Assembly (NCBI GenBank): GCA_018266915.1
Contig: JAFDZM010000068.1
Span: 1 to 64,000, forward strand
DNA from: Bacteroidota bacterium
Lineage (GTDB): Bacteria > Bacteroidota > Bacteroidia > Sphingobacteriales > Sphingobacteriaceae
Direction of reading: 5' to 3'
Length of the DNA: 64,000 nt
Shown: positions 16,429 through 24,173 of the stretch, piece after piece
How the letters are laid out: each line of letters starts with the position of its first letter
Position numbering within the stretch: the stretch's first letter is position 1
Notes under the pieces: model-generated
What the model saw: only the letters and a program-made list of their open reading frames with translations
Databases searched by the model: none
Told to the model about the DNA's origin: nothing
Translations under genes and position numbers: made by a program

Positions 16429-16512
16429 AGACGCCTCCAACACAAACACTGGTTTATTCCCTGACTTAAATTTTAGAGGGCATCAATTTCAGAACAATAA
16501 AGATTAGGGGCA

Positions 16513-17247
16513 TTATATCTTTTGCAATGTGCAGTATTTTTTGCGTAACTCTTCAGTTAATGCTACTCCGCCGAGTTCTTTGGCTTTGTTCAAATCATCG
16601 CAAACTGTTTCCATCTGCTTCAAACGGATATGTGCCAGTGCTCTGAAGCAATATGCAAATGAATTATTAGGATCAAACTTTATGGCCAGGTTAATATTAT
16701 TTAAAGCCTCAGAATATCGTTTTAAACCAATGTACCCATAGCCTTTATTATTCAGCAGGGCGCTCTTGACTGCTGAATCGGCTGGATATTTAAGACCTTT
16801 TTCAGCATAGCGAACAGCATCTGAATATTTGAAGAACTGCCCGGAATAATACGATAGATTGGATAGTGTAACCGTATTTGTTGTGTCTATTTCTAAAGCA
16901 TTATTCAGTGTGGTTAAGCAATCATCAAATCGCTTTATTTCACCGTACATATAGGCCAGGTTAATACGGTAAGGAATTTCTTTGGGCTTTAAGCCAATCA
17001 AAATCAGGTAGTCTTTTATGCTCGAATCAAAATCATGCATCTCAAAATACGCGCTTCCTCTTAGTAATATATACTTTTCATATAGCGTATCTTTAACATT
17101 AAGCCTGGGTAATACCGTATTGCACAAACTTATCGATTGTGCATATTGTTTATTGGTATATAAGTTGGCGGCGTCTATAAAAGTGTCTTTTTGTACAATA
17201 AGATGCGACAATGTCCAAATGGCGGTTTTGATAAGGGCTAGTTTCAT
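16513..17247 (-). CDS. Tetratricopeptide-repeat protein
   Basis: This 244-aa protein is made almost entirely of TPR units (about six, residues 22-230, for example ALNNINLAIKFDPNNSFAYC). There is no clear signal peptide; the N-terminus MKLALIKTAIWTLSHLI is moderately hydrophobic and could be a weak anchor. TPR scaffolds mediate protein-protein contacts, and no partner can be named. It lies 23 bp after the MBL-fold hydrolase gene on the same strand, so co-transcription is likely. Confidence 0.8.
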   Translation of the reverse strand: MKLALIKTAIWTLSHLIVQKDTFIDAANLYTNKQYAQSISLCNTVLPRLNVKDTLYEKYILLRGSAYFEMHDFDSSIKDYLILIGLKPKEIPYRINLAYMYGEIKRFDDCLTTLNNALEIDTTNTVTLSNLSYYSGQFFKYSDAVRYAEKGLKYPADSAVKSALLNNKGYGYIGLKRYSEALNNINLAIKFDPNNSFAYCFRALAHIRLKQMETVCDDLNKAKELGGVALTEELRKKYCTLQKI

Positions 17248-17270
17248 TACGGAAATATACTGATTTTTCC

Positions 17271-18101
17271 TTAAAACAAACTATACTGCAGCTGCTCACC
17301 TTGAGTAGCAATGTGTTGCTGCTCCGCCAAAGGCGCTCCGTTTATGTGATACACAGCCGACTCCTGGTAACGCGATGCCACAATAATCTCGGTACCATTG
17401 GCATGCTGATTAAATATTTCCCGAACCAGTTCGGGATTATTATTGTCCTTTGAAAGGTGCGACAACAGTAAATGGCTCAGGTTGGGAGAACGGTAGTTAA
17501 TAAATATCTCAAGCGCCTGGCTGTTGGATAAATGGCCCAGCCCACCACGGATACGGCGCTTAAGGTGATAGGGATAACGGCCTTTCTCCAGCATTTCCTC
17601 ATCATAATTGGCTTCCAGGAATGCTGCATGGCACTGACTGAAATTCTTCTTTACGTTTTCGCAGGCTGCACCAATATCCGTAAGCACACTTATTTTTACT
17701 CCTTTATATTCCAGTATAAAACTATGGGCATGTGCTGCATCGTGAAATTTGGGGAAGGCTGAAACAGCTATCTCACCGATCATTACAGGCTGATAGGCAG
17801 TAAAAGATACGGGCAGGTGGTGTGCCAAATGTAATCCACTGCTTTGTAAGGTAGCGGGAGTAATATAAACCGGCAGATCATATTTTTTAGATAAAACGGT
17901 GATGCCGTTGATATGGTCGCTATGTTCGTGGGATACAAAAATGGCACGGACTTTCTTCATTGACAGTCCGATCCGCAACATCCGTCGCTCGGTTTCACGG
18001 CAGGATATACCAGCATCAACCAGCACAGCATCGTGCTCATTACCGATGTAATAGCAGTTTCCGTTGCTGCCCGAGTTAAGTGATGCAATAAAAAGCGCCA
18101 T
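17271..18101 (-). CDS. MBL-fold metallohydrolase, WalJ/YycJ-like
   Basis: This 276-aa cytoplasmic hydrolase has the metallo-beta-lactamase motif SHEHSDHING (about 57-66), which binds two metal ions. Other ligands are in FHDAAHAH and LTDIGAAC, and LSHLSKDNNNPELV near the C-terminus is the YycJ/WalJ-family ending. The N-terminal SLNSGSNGNCYYIG is also typical. Family members have been described as DNA exonucleases linked to the cell-division and WalRK context in Firmicutes. The function here is inferred. The distance to the upstream plus-strand gene suggests its own promoter near 18100-18200. Confidence 0.85.
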   Translation of the reverse strand: MALFIASLNSGSNGNCYYIGNEHDAVLVDAGISCRETERRMLRIGLSMKKVRAIFVSHEHSDHINGITVLSKKYDLPVYITPATLQSSGLHLAHHLPVSFTAYQPVMIGEIAVSAFPKFHDAAHAHSFILEYKGVKISVLTDIGAACENVKKNFSQCHAAFLEANYDEEMLEKGRYPYHLKRRIRGGLGHLSNSQALEIFINYRSPNLSHLLLSHLSKDNNNPELVREIFNQHANGTEIIVASRYQESAVYHINGAPLAEQQHIATQGEQLQYSLF

Positions 18102-18297
18102 GTATTTACAAATTAACCGGATTTACCTGTTATTTTATAAAATTATTTTTGAAGCTGAGTGTAGAATATACACGCATCTGTTTGTATATGAGACGTTTAA
18201 GTGGAAAATTATAAAACTTTTTTTATGCTTACCTGTTAAGACTTTATTAACAACGAATTACTCTTTAACATTCATTGCTTTACTAAAACTTAATGTT

Positions 18298-18684
18298 ATG
18301 AAAACGTCGATTAAATTGGTCGCCTTGTTTCTGTTCATGTTTTTAGGAACGGGCGCTTTCGCATCAATTCATGTTAAATCCTATCACAAAGCCAATAATA
18401 CCACCAGCCAGGTAAGTCTTGTCCCATTAAAACACAGTCGCGGTTTTGCCTTAATGGTAGACAAGAGTATGCCCGGAAATTCGATGGTGATCATTTATAA
18501 CAGTGCTGGTGACGGCATTTTCAAACACCAATTGAAAAGCGGCCTCAACAATGAAACCAAGTATCTAACCACTGAATTACAAGACGGTCAATATACCGTT
18601 GAGGTTTATTCCAAGGGCCACGATGTGAAAACAAATTTTTACATCTACAATAGTGGTTCAAGGCGAATTGAAGATATTAATTAG
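18298..18684 (+). CDS. Small secreted beta-rich protein, copy 1
   Basis: This 128-aa protein starts with a signal peptide (MKTSIKLVALFLFMFLGTGAFAS). The mature part of about 105 aa is predicted to be a single beta-sandwich, with VSLVPLKHSRGFALMVDKS and DGQYTVEVYSKG. It is a paralogue of the protein at 19190-19567. The in-frame open frame back to 18064 is rejected because it overlaps the MBL gene and the signal peptide begins at 18298. The fold resembles the short C-terminal beta-domains of secreted Bacteroidota proteins (DUF3244-like), but I cannot name a family with certainty. Extracytoplasmic location is supported; the function is unknown. Confidence 0.75.
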   Translation: MKTSIKLVALFLFMFLGTGAFASIHVKSYHKANNTTSQVSLVPLKHSRGFALMVDKSMPGNSMVIIYNSAGDGIFKHQLKSGLNNETKYLTTELQDGQYTVEVYSKGHDVKTNFYIYNSGSRRIEDIN

Positions 18685-18706
18685 TGTTCTGATGCCAACC
18701 GCCGCG

Positions 18707-18738
18707 AAAAAGCATCATCGAAGGATGGTGCTTTTTTT
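18707..18738 (+). terminator. Intrinsic terminator of small secreted protein copy 1
   Basis: AAAAAGCATCATC and GATGGTGCTTTTTTT pair around a GAAG-type loop and end in seven T residues. The stem word GCATCATC recurs in the terminator of the paralogue at 19597-19627. Confidence 0.88.
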
Positions 18739-18758
18739 ATGCTTACATATCGCTGTGA

Positions 18759-18904
18759 CAACTCACCCCGAAAGCGCTGCGCTGTTCGCCCCTCTCTGCT
18801 ACGCAAAGAGGGTAAAAAAGGAATAATAATAAAATTCCCTTTTTATCGCCTGCGATAGAGAGGGTGGTCGATCCGCTGGCCAGCGGAACATGACCGGGTG
18901 AGTC
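18759..18904. repeat. Large composite inverted repeat (ACTCACCC...GGGTGAGT)
   Basis: The outer arms ACTCACCCCG (from 18761) and CGGGTGAGTC (to 18904) are complementary. Inside are CCCTCTCTGC/GATAGAGAGGG, the pair AAGGAAT/ATTCCCTTT, and a CCGCTGGCCAGCGG hairpin at 18873-18886. It shares the CCCTCTC...GGGTGAGG words with 3589-3622. No ORF lies inside. Confidence 0.65.
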
Positions 18905-19189
18905 AATAGGCAATTTGCTGAGCCAACAAGCCTTCCAAACCCGCCATTTATCCCCTTATTCATCGACGAACCATCCAATCGGCTCTACGAGTGCTTAAAA
19001 TTTCGCTACGAGCCGTGTATTTGGCTAATAATTAGTCATTTATATGTCATTCTCTGCTCAAAATGCCTGTTGGTCTATACCTTTTAACCAGTGGTCTAAT
19101 ATATTTTTTTAGCGATGAAAGATGTTGTTGTTTTGGTCATTCAATTAACAGAACATATTAGGTTTTACAATAAAAAAATTAAAAAGATC
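18905..19189 (+). promoter_or_regulatory. Upstream region of secreted protein copy 2 with TGGTCTA repeat
   Basis: This 285-bp non-coding stretch has no gene. TGGTCTA occurs at about 19071 and 19091 (about 20 bp apart), roughly 100-120 bp before the ATG at 19190, and could be a paired operator or upstream promoter element. The open frame beginning at 19115 is only a 5' extension of the secreted protein and lacks a signal-peptide-like start. Confidence 0.3.
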
Positions 19190-19567
19190 ATGAAAAAGTC
19201 AATCGCATTAGCAGCATTATTAGCAGTATTAGGTACAAGCGTTTTCGCAGCAACTTCAGTAAAAAGCGGAGATAACAACACAGACGAAATTTCATTCGTT
19301 CAATTGAAAAAAGATAACGGTTTCGGTGTAATGATCGATAAAGAAACTGCCGGTAAAGCAGTAGTAATCGTTTATGACGACGCGAATAACGTAATATTTA
19401 AAGACGTGTTGTCAAAAGGCCAGAGCGGCGAAAAAAGCTACCTTATCTCAAGCCTCGAAACCGGTGATTATACCGTAGAAGTGGTTTCAAAAGGTCAGAC
19501 CGTAAAAAAACAAATGCACGTATATGAAGATGGTGATGCAAAATCATACTTCTTCTATCAAAATTAA
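19190..19567 (+). CDS. Small secreted beta-rich protein, copy 2
   Basis: This 125-aa protein has a signal peptide (MKKSIALAALLAVLGTSVFAA) and a mature part homologous to 18298-18684: ISFVQLKKDNGFGVMIDKE aligns with VSLVPLKHSRGFALMVDKS, and TGDYTVEVVSKGQ with DGQYTVEVYSKGH. The start at 19190 is set by the signal peptide. The tail (DGDAKSYFFYQN) ends in aromatic residues. Its codon use is noticeably regular and A/C-rich at third positions compared with copy 1, which may mean higher expression. The function is unknown. Confidence 0.78.
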   Translation: MKKSIALAALLAVLGTSVFAATSVKSGDNNTDEISFVQLKKDNGFGVMIDKETAGKAVVIVYDDANNVIFKDVLSKGQSGEKSYLISSLETGDYTVEVVSKGQTVKKQMHVYEDGDAKSYFFYQN

Positions 19568-19596
19568 GATTAGGGTTTAGTTTAGGTTTACAGCGA

Positions 19597-19627
19597 AGCA
19601 TCATCCGGTTGGGGTGGTGCTTTTTTT
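19597..19627 (+). terminator. Intrinsic terminator of small secreted protein copy 2
   Basis: AGCATCATCC and GGGTGGTGCT pair around a short loop, followed by TTTTTTT. It resembles the terminator after copy 1, consistent with duplication of gene plus terminator. Confidence 0.85.
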
Positions 19628-19663
19628 ATTTGAAAAAAGTTAGGGCTGTTTTTATCTTTAGCA

Positions 19664-20317
19664 ATGGATTCACAACAAGCCTTACCTGCACTGGATGATA
19701 CGGAATTGCGCGTACTCGGTTCATTAATGGAAAAAAGCCGCACCACGCCCGATTATTACCCCATGACCGTTAACAGCCTTATCGCGGCATGTAATCAGAA
19801 AACATCCCGCAACCCGGTCGTTCAATATACTGAGGAGACGGTAGTATTGGCATTAAACACATTGAAACGACGTGGCTTGGTATCTACTGCAACCGGCGGC
19901 ACCGATCGTGTGGTGAAATACAAACACAACTTTGCCATTGTTTACCCGGTGATCCCGTCGCAGGTAGCCATTATCTGTCTGCTCGTCCTTCGCGGGCCGC
20001 AAACTCCCGGTGAATTAAACACCAATTCGGGCAGGTTGTATGAGTTTGAATCGATAGAAGAAGTGCAGGATCTGTTAACGGAGCTTTCATCCGGTGATCA
20101 TCCTTTTATTAAGCAATTGCCTCGTCGTCCCGGGCAAAAGGAGCAACGTTATGTTCATCTGCTTGGCGGTTCAACCGACTGGAGCGATGAAAGCATGTTT
20201 GAAGAGCCTGCAAGAGCATTATCAGGAGGTGGATTAGAAGCACGCGTTGCCAAACTGGAGCAGGAACTTGCTGAGTTGAAGGAAGCTTTTGATAAACTGA
20301 TGAAGGAATTAAGTTGA
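19664..20317 (+). CDS. yceH: YceH/DUF480 family protein (UPF0502)
   Basis: This 217-aa cytoplasmic protein has two winged-helix domains in tandem. LDDTELRVLGSLMEKSRTTPDYYPMTVNSLI is the conserved family opening, followed by ACNQKTSRNPVV (about 45-56) and VLRGPQTPGELNTNS in the second domain (about 108-122). It ends in a coiled coil (about 185-216, ARVAKLEQELAELKEAFDKL), as in E. coli YceH. No biochemical function is firmly established. It stands alone with repeats downstream. Confidence 0.9.
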   Translation: MDSQQALPALDDTELRVLGSLMEKSRTTPDYYPMTVNSLIAACNQKTSRNPVVQYTEETVVLALNTLKRRGLVSTATGGTDRVVKYKHNFAIVYPVIPSQVAIICLLVLRGPQTPGELNTNSGRLYEFESIEEVQDLLTELSSGDHPFIKQLPRRPGQKEQRYVHLLGGSTDWSDESMFEEPARALSGGGLEARVAKLEQELAELKEAFDKLMKELS

Positions 20318-20340
20318 TGAATGATGACTTGGTATAAATA

Positions 20341-20510
20341 CCCCATCGGGGTAACATGTTGATAGGAAAGAGATACAACAAGCTATTTTGCGCCGTAGGT
20401 GCAAAACATTTTCGCCATTGTTGTCCGAAATGCATAACGAAGTATTGCACCTACGGCGCAAAAGCTATATCGATTATTATTTCTACCAACATTTAGCTCC
20501 TAATGGAGCA
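20341..20510. repeat. Nested inverted repeat element
   Basis: The inner arms at 20384-20405 and 20442-20466 match perfectly over 19 bp (TTTTGCGCCGTAGGTGCAA). The outer arms at 20341-20366 (CCATCGGGGTAACATGTTGATAG) and 20481-20510 (CTACCAACATTTAGCTCCTAATGG) are imperfect reverse complements. A copy of one outer arm occurs at 40023-40051. It is non-coding and sits between yceH and the acyl carrier protein gene. Confidence 0.8.
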
Positions 20511-20584
20511 CCTTTTCCTAACAGAGGGACTTGGGTGGGTACAGTAGCTAGAGGATGAGCACAATAACAGAGATATATTAGAGC

Positions 20585-20878
20585 TTACGCGCTTAAACGC
20601 TCTTCTTTAACCGTTTCTATTCTTGCTACTTTAGGCAATTCAGAATGCGTTGCCTTTGCTACATAGTTTACCAGCGAACCGACGGTCTTTAGTTTGTCGA
20701 ATACATCGTCAGGTATTTGTACATTAAATTCTTTCTCCACATCTACAATCAACTCGCAAAAATCCAGGGAGTCTACATTAAGATCATTATAAAATGAAGC
20801 GGAATCTTTTATGGCCGATTTGTCAACCCCAAGTTTATCCTCGATAAATTGGTATATTTTTAAAGTAATAGCATTCAT
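20585..20878 (-). CDS. Acyl carrier protein (orphan)
   Basis: This 97-aa carrier has the phosphopantetheine site Ser in NVDSLDFCELIVDVEKEF (about residue 43), where the 4'-phosphopantetheine arm attaches. The core of about 80 aa is ACP-like; a tail of about 15 aa (ARIETVKEERLSA) extends beyond the fold. The ATG at 20878 gives a normal ACP start; an in-frame ATG at 20902 adds only MPTYKDFR. No ketosynthase, FabD or AasS gene is adjacent, so it is probably not the housekeeping fatty-acid ACP (usually next to fabF). It may serve a specialised lipid or signalling role. Confidence 0.88.
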   Translation of the reverse strand: MNAITLKIYQFIEDKLGVDKSAIKDSASFYNDLNVDSLDFCELIVDVEKEFNVQIPDDVFDKLKTVGSLVNYVAKATHSELPKVARIETVKEERLSA

Positions 20879-21040
20879 CCTGAAGTCCTTATACGTTGGC
20901 AAGACAAATTGTGTTCTGGCAGGGTGAAAACATCTTTATTTCCGACGCAATTGTAATACATCGTTATAAATCAATTGTTCATTAAAAATTAAAATATTGA
21001 AGATTTAATGACGAAGCCTGCAGGTGCTTTGGCAGGGATT

Positions 21041-21074
21041 AAAAACAAAAGAGCCGATAATGATCTATCGGCTC
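21041..21074 (-). terminator. Terminator of beta-helix lipoprotein copy 1
   Basis: Read on the minus strand, GAGCCGATA and TATCGGCTC form a 9-bp perfect stem with a 6-nt loop, followed by TTTTGTTTTT. Confidence 0.88.
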
Positions 21075-21096
21075 CTCTTAGGATATTTATAAATAT

Positions 21097-22137
21097 TTAT
21101 TGCATTGTAATAATTGTAGCAGGGAAAATGCTGGCAGAAATATTTGCTTTCTGAATATTGGTGCTCCAGCCGGTTGGGGTTGGTACATTATCCAGCCATA
21201 GGTCCCATTCTGCACCGGATTTTTGATACCATCTCACCTGGTTATAGGATATATTTATATTGTAGCTGGAAGCGCCGGAATAATTTCCGCAGTTAATACC
21301 TGTGTTAGAAACCGGTGTGCTTGAGCTATAAATATAGTTATGGTCCATTTTAAGATTCGATCCGCCTACTACCTGCATACCTACAAAACCCGGATTAAGT
21401 ACATAGTTTTGCCTTGCGACCTGGTATGATCCGCCTCCATCGCCTAAAACTATTCCTGCTGCGCCACCCGAATCGAACTGAACCTGTCCGCCTCTGAGCC
21501 AGTTGCCATATATCAAAATCGAGTCGCCCTGTATTCCGCTTGATTTGTATAAGCTGAGCCCATCCTGCGGGTGTTGTGCTACGCCGACAACGTTTTCGCA
21601 CCTGTTATACATAATCCTGTTTCCTGCGCCGGTAACTGAAGCAAATTGTACAAAGCAGCCATCGGGGAATGGGCCGTTCATATTTAAGAATTGATTACTG
21701 TTTACTACAATTCCCGACCCCTGGTAAACATGCACCCCGGACTTTACATTCGTAATGAAGCAGTTTTCGACATAAACATTTTTACAATTGTTGAGCATAA
21801 CGCCAAACCCTGACGAATTTGCCAGCCTGCAACCAATAATAATAACGTTTGTACAATTATACAGGGCAATGCAATTGGTGCCTCCACTAATTGACACGGC
21901 GCTTATTGTAAAGTTGCTTTTATTATAAATAGAAATTGGTGCAGAGCTTGTATAGGCGGTCGCTAACGATTTACTGGTAAGCGAACCACTTGCAGAGCCA
22001 GATGACGTAGTTGACACATTTGACGTAGACGGTAAAACTTGCGCGTCGCGCTGACATGAGGTGATGAATGCCAGTGGAGCCAGTATCATAAGAAGTTTTA
22101 CAATACCGGCTGCACGGCTCGAATTGCGGTTTTTCAT
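21097..22137 (-). CDS. Right-handed beta-helix lipoprotein, copy 1
   Basis: This 346-aa lipoprotein has its lipobox Cys in LAFITSCQRD (about residue 28), then a Ser/Thr-rich linker (about 30-60), then parallel beta-helix coils. The coils are seen as repeated NC/GG turns (for example IALYNCTNVIIIGCRL, GVMLNNCKNVYVENCFI). The fold matches the pectate-lyase-like/Beta_helix superfamily, whose members bind or cleave polysaccharides; no catalytic set is obvious, so activity is not assigned. The shared C-terminal core includes FDSGGAAGIVLGDGGGSYQVAR and LKMDHNYIYSSSTPVSNTGI. The ATG at 22137 is chosen because the lipoprotein signal starts there and the 16-nt leader before it is identical in all three paralogues. 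Confidence 0.85.
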   Translation of the reverse strand: MKNRNSSRAAGIVKLLMILAPLAFITSCQRDAQVLPSTSNVSTTSSGSASGSLTSKSLATAYTSSAPISIYNKSNFTISAVSISGGTNCIALYNCTNVIIIGCRLANSSGFGVMLNNCKNVYVENCFITNVKSGVHVYQGSGIVVNSNQFLNMNGPFPDGCFVQFASVTGAGNRIMYNRCENVVGVAQHPQDGLSLYKSSGIQGDSILIYGNWLRGGQVQFDSGGAAGIVLGDGGGSYQVARQNYVLNPGFVGMQVVGGSNLKMDHNYIYSSSTPVSNTGINCGNYSGASSYNINISYNQVRWYQKSGAEWDLWLDNVPTPTGWSTNIQKANISASIFPATIITMQ

Positions 22138-22153
22138 AATAGTTAAATTAATT
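22138..22153 (-). promoter_or_regulatory. Conserved 16-nt leader before beta-helix copy 1
   Basis: On the minus strand the 16 nt before the ATG read AATTAATTTAACTATT. The same 16 nt precede the starts of copies 2 (23695-23710) and 3 (25209-25224). It may be a translation-initiation element shared by the family. Confidence 0.75.
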
Positions 22154-22592
22154 AGAGCTGTTGTTGTGAATTTGCATAAATAATTGGATTTCAACGAAAA
22201 AAATTTATTACCTAAACTCGCTTATATCCAAATAATTGAATTATTATTTTAATTGTGAACTCTTATACGTCATTGTTTGTCAATTAGTTACAAGAATAAA
22301 ATTGACTGTTTAAACGGTTTGTCCTCGTTAAAAATAAAATTTCCACAATTTGTGAAGAAGTTTTGTTGGAAATGCGTTAAAGAATAATTTTTTACCGCTT
22401 AATTAAGATATTTTAATCGACTTCGTGTAAATTAAGGTGGAAAATTTGTCGAAAAGTAATATTAACAAATTGCTAATTAACAGAATATTAGAAAAATTAT
22501 TTAAAGTTAATTTAGTGTTTGGTTTCTTTAAGAAGGTGGCAATCTGAAAATTAAACCGACTGAAAATTAATGTAACCGGATTGTTATTAAAG
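22154..22592. other. Long AT-rich intergenic region upstream of copy 1
   Basis: About 440 bp very rich in A/T hold the copy-1 promoter and the palindrome at 22341-22356. A 69-codon minus-strand open frame (22403-22612) is not credible as a gene because of its composition and overlap with the neighbour's terminator. Nothing else is seen. Confidence 0.5.
22341..22356. promoter_or_regulatory. Palindrome TTCCACAATTTGTGAA upstream of copy 1
   Basis: This imperfect 16-bp palindrome (TTCCACA/TGTGAA halves) lies 204 bp before the copy-1 ATG. Equivalent palindromes lie 193 bp before copy 2 and 186 bp before copy 3, giving a consensus TTYYACANWWTGTGAA. It is a candidate binding site for a dimeric regulator. 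Confidence 0.5.
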
Positions 22593-22626
22593 ATCAGCGG
22601 CCAATAGATCACTATTGGCCGCTGAT
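22593..22626 (-). terminator. Hairpin after beta-helix copy 2
   Basis: A 15-bp perfect stem (ATCAGCGGCCAATAG and its complement) with a 4-nt loop lies 40 bp beyond the copy-2 stop. The T-tract on the minus strand is weak (CTTTAATAAC), but stem strength and position favour a terminator. Confidence 0.7.
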
Positions 22627-22665
22627 TTTGTAAAAAATTATAAGATATTTTACTAATATTTAAAT

Positions 22666-23694
22666 TTAATTCATCGTAATCAAAGGTGAAGCGACCATGC
22701 TTGAGCTGATATTTGCCTTTTGAACATTGGTGTTCCAGCCGGTAGGAGTAGCTACACGGTCAAGCCACAGATCCCACTCTTTCCCCGATTTCTGTATCCA
22801 TTTGACCCAATTATTCGAAACATTAATATTCCACATGGACTGCCCCGAATAATTACCAACATTAATTCCGGTATTAGAAACAGGTGTGCTTGAGCTGTAA
22901 ATGGAATTGTGGTCCATTTTAATGTTATTGCCACCAACTATCTGCATGCCCACAAAACCTGAGTTAACTACTTTGTTCCAACGGGCTACCTGGTATGAGC
23001 CACCTACGTCGCCCAATACGATACCAGCAGCCCCTCCGGAGTCAAATTGAACCTGTCCGCCCTGTATTTGGTTGCCGATTACCTGGATAGAATCCCCCAG
23101 TTTGCCATTAGACTGGTATAAGCTTATACCATCCTGCGGATGACCGTGCCAGGCATCGTCCTTACATTTGTTGTTATTAATCTGGTTGCCGCCGCCACTT
23201 ACACCGCAATATTGAACAAAACAACCATCGGGAAACGGGCCATTCATGTTATAGAACTGGTTATTGTTCACTTTTATAGCCGATCCTTTATAAACATGGA
23301 CACCCGATTTGGCATTTGTTACGTAGCAATAGTCAACCGTAATGTTGGTACAGTTATTGAGCATGATACCGAAACTGGAGGTATTATAAATTTTGCAATT
23401 GGTAATATGAACGTTGTTGCAATTGTAAAGCGCAATACCGTTTGTTCCTCCATTAATTGCCAGGCCACTGATGGTAATGTTGTTTTTACTATAATAGGAA
23501 ACTGGTTTAACCCAGGAGTAAGTAGTTGCCAACGCGTGACTGGTAAAAGAACCACTCATTGAATTAGTTGGAACTTCGGTTGAGGATGTTGCAGTAGGTT
23601 GAACTTGAGAATCCTTACTGCATGAGGTGATTAGTGATGTTGTAAATAATCCTATTATTATTACAACCAGACCCATTTTGTACTGTCTTTTCAT
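22666..23694 (-). CDS. Right-handed beta-helix lipoprotein, copy 2
   Basis: This 342-aa paralogue is close to copy 1 along its whole length. The lipobox is in TTSLITSCSKDSQ, a Thr/Ser-rich linker follows, and the helix coils (IALYNCNNVHITNCKI, GIMLNNCTNITVDYCYV) lead to the shared core FDSGGAAGIVLGDVGGSYQVAR. The middle copy of the tandem trio has its own leader, upstream palindrome and terminator, so each copy is an independent unit and the three do not form one operon. Extracytoplasmic, probably outer-membrane, lipoprotein; substrate unknown. Confidence 0.85.
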   Translation of the reverse strand: MKRQYKMGLVVIIIGLFTTSLITSCSKDSQVQPTATSSTEVPTNSMSGSFTSHALATTYSWVKPVSYYSKNNITISGLAINGGTNGIALYNCNNVHITNCKIYNTSSFGIMLNNCTNITVDYCYVTNAKSGVHVYKGSAIKVNNNQFYNMNGPFPDGCFVQYCGVSGGGNQINNNKCKDDAWHGHPQDGISLYQSNGKLGDSIQVIGNQIQGGQVQFDSGGAAGIVLGDVGGSYQVARWNKVVNSGFVGMQIVGGNNIKMDHNSIYSSSTPVSNTGINVGNYSGQSMWNINVSNNWVKWIQKSGKEWDLWLDRVATPTGWNTNVQKANISSSMVASPLITMN

Positions 23695-23710
23695 AATAGT
23701 TAAATTAATT
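23695..23710 (-). promoter_or_regulatory. Conserved 16-nt leader before beta-helix copy 2
   Basis: The minus strand reads AATTAATTTAACTATT immediately before the ATG, identical to copies 1 and 3. Farther upstream, copies 2 and 3 also share TGTACAATA and CGTCTAAG, so similarity extends about 50 bp. Confidence 0.75.
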
Positions 23711-24124
23711 TGAAGCTTAGACGCCAAATTAGATAAAATATTGTACAACAGATGAAAATAAATTTCATCTAAACAGTAAAATGTGCCCTTCGTATCTTTC
23801 CTTTTATTATATTTTTTAATTGTAAGTATTTATTTATCAATATTTTAAGTGTAATAATTAACTACTTAAAAAATCTCAAAATTAATTTCCACATAATGTG
23901 AAAAAGATCGTTAAAATATTCTTTAAAGGATATTTTATTTTTCAAAACTCAATTAACTTTCATTTGTTAAGATTGAACCTCTCGTAAATTGGTCGGTTTT
24001 GGTAAGTTTTGTAAAATATTTTAACAACAAGTTATAATTTCTTTGGGCTCCTTTAGATGCCAAAATACAATTTGGGCTTATTAATGAAATCCGGACAATA
24101 ATTCTTTTCGAATAATGAGCCATT
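23711..24124. other. Long AT-rich intergenic region upstream of copy 2
   Basis: About 410 bp without a credible gene contain the palindrome at 23887-23902 and presumably the copy-2 promoter. A 106-codon minus-strand open frame (23953-24273) overlaps the terminator and 3' end of copy 3 and is rejected. Confidence 0.5.
23887..23902. promoter_or_regulatory. Palindrome TTCCACATAATGTGAA upstream of copy 2
   Basis: This 16-bp palindrome lies 193 bp before the copy-2 ATG and matches the copy-1 site at 13 of 16 positions in the same orientation. Confidence 0.5.
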
Positions 24125-24165
24125 AAAAAATCAAGGGAGCGAATATTGTCCCGCTCCCCGATTTT
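24125..24165 (-). terminator. Terminator of beta-helix copy 3
   Basis: On the minus strand GGGAGCG and CGCTCCC pair, followed by TTGATTTTTT, 9 bp beyond the copy-3 stop. Confidence 0.75.
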
Positions 24166-24173
24166 ATTTATGT

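Noticed and set aside
18064-18297. N-terminal extension of small secreted protein copy 1
   Set aside because: It overlaps the start of the MBL hydrolase gene, and a clean signal peptide begins at 18298.
22403-22612. A 69-codon minus-strand frame between beta-helix copies 1 and 2
   Set aside because: Composition is extreme A/T with Ile/Leu/Asn/Phe/Lys runs, it overlaps a terminator hairpin, and there is no equivalent before the other two copies.
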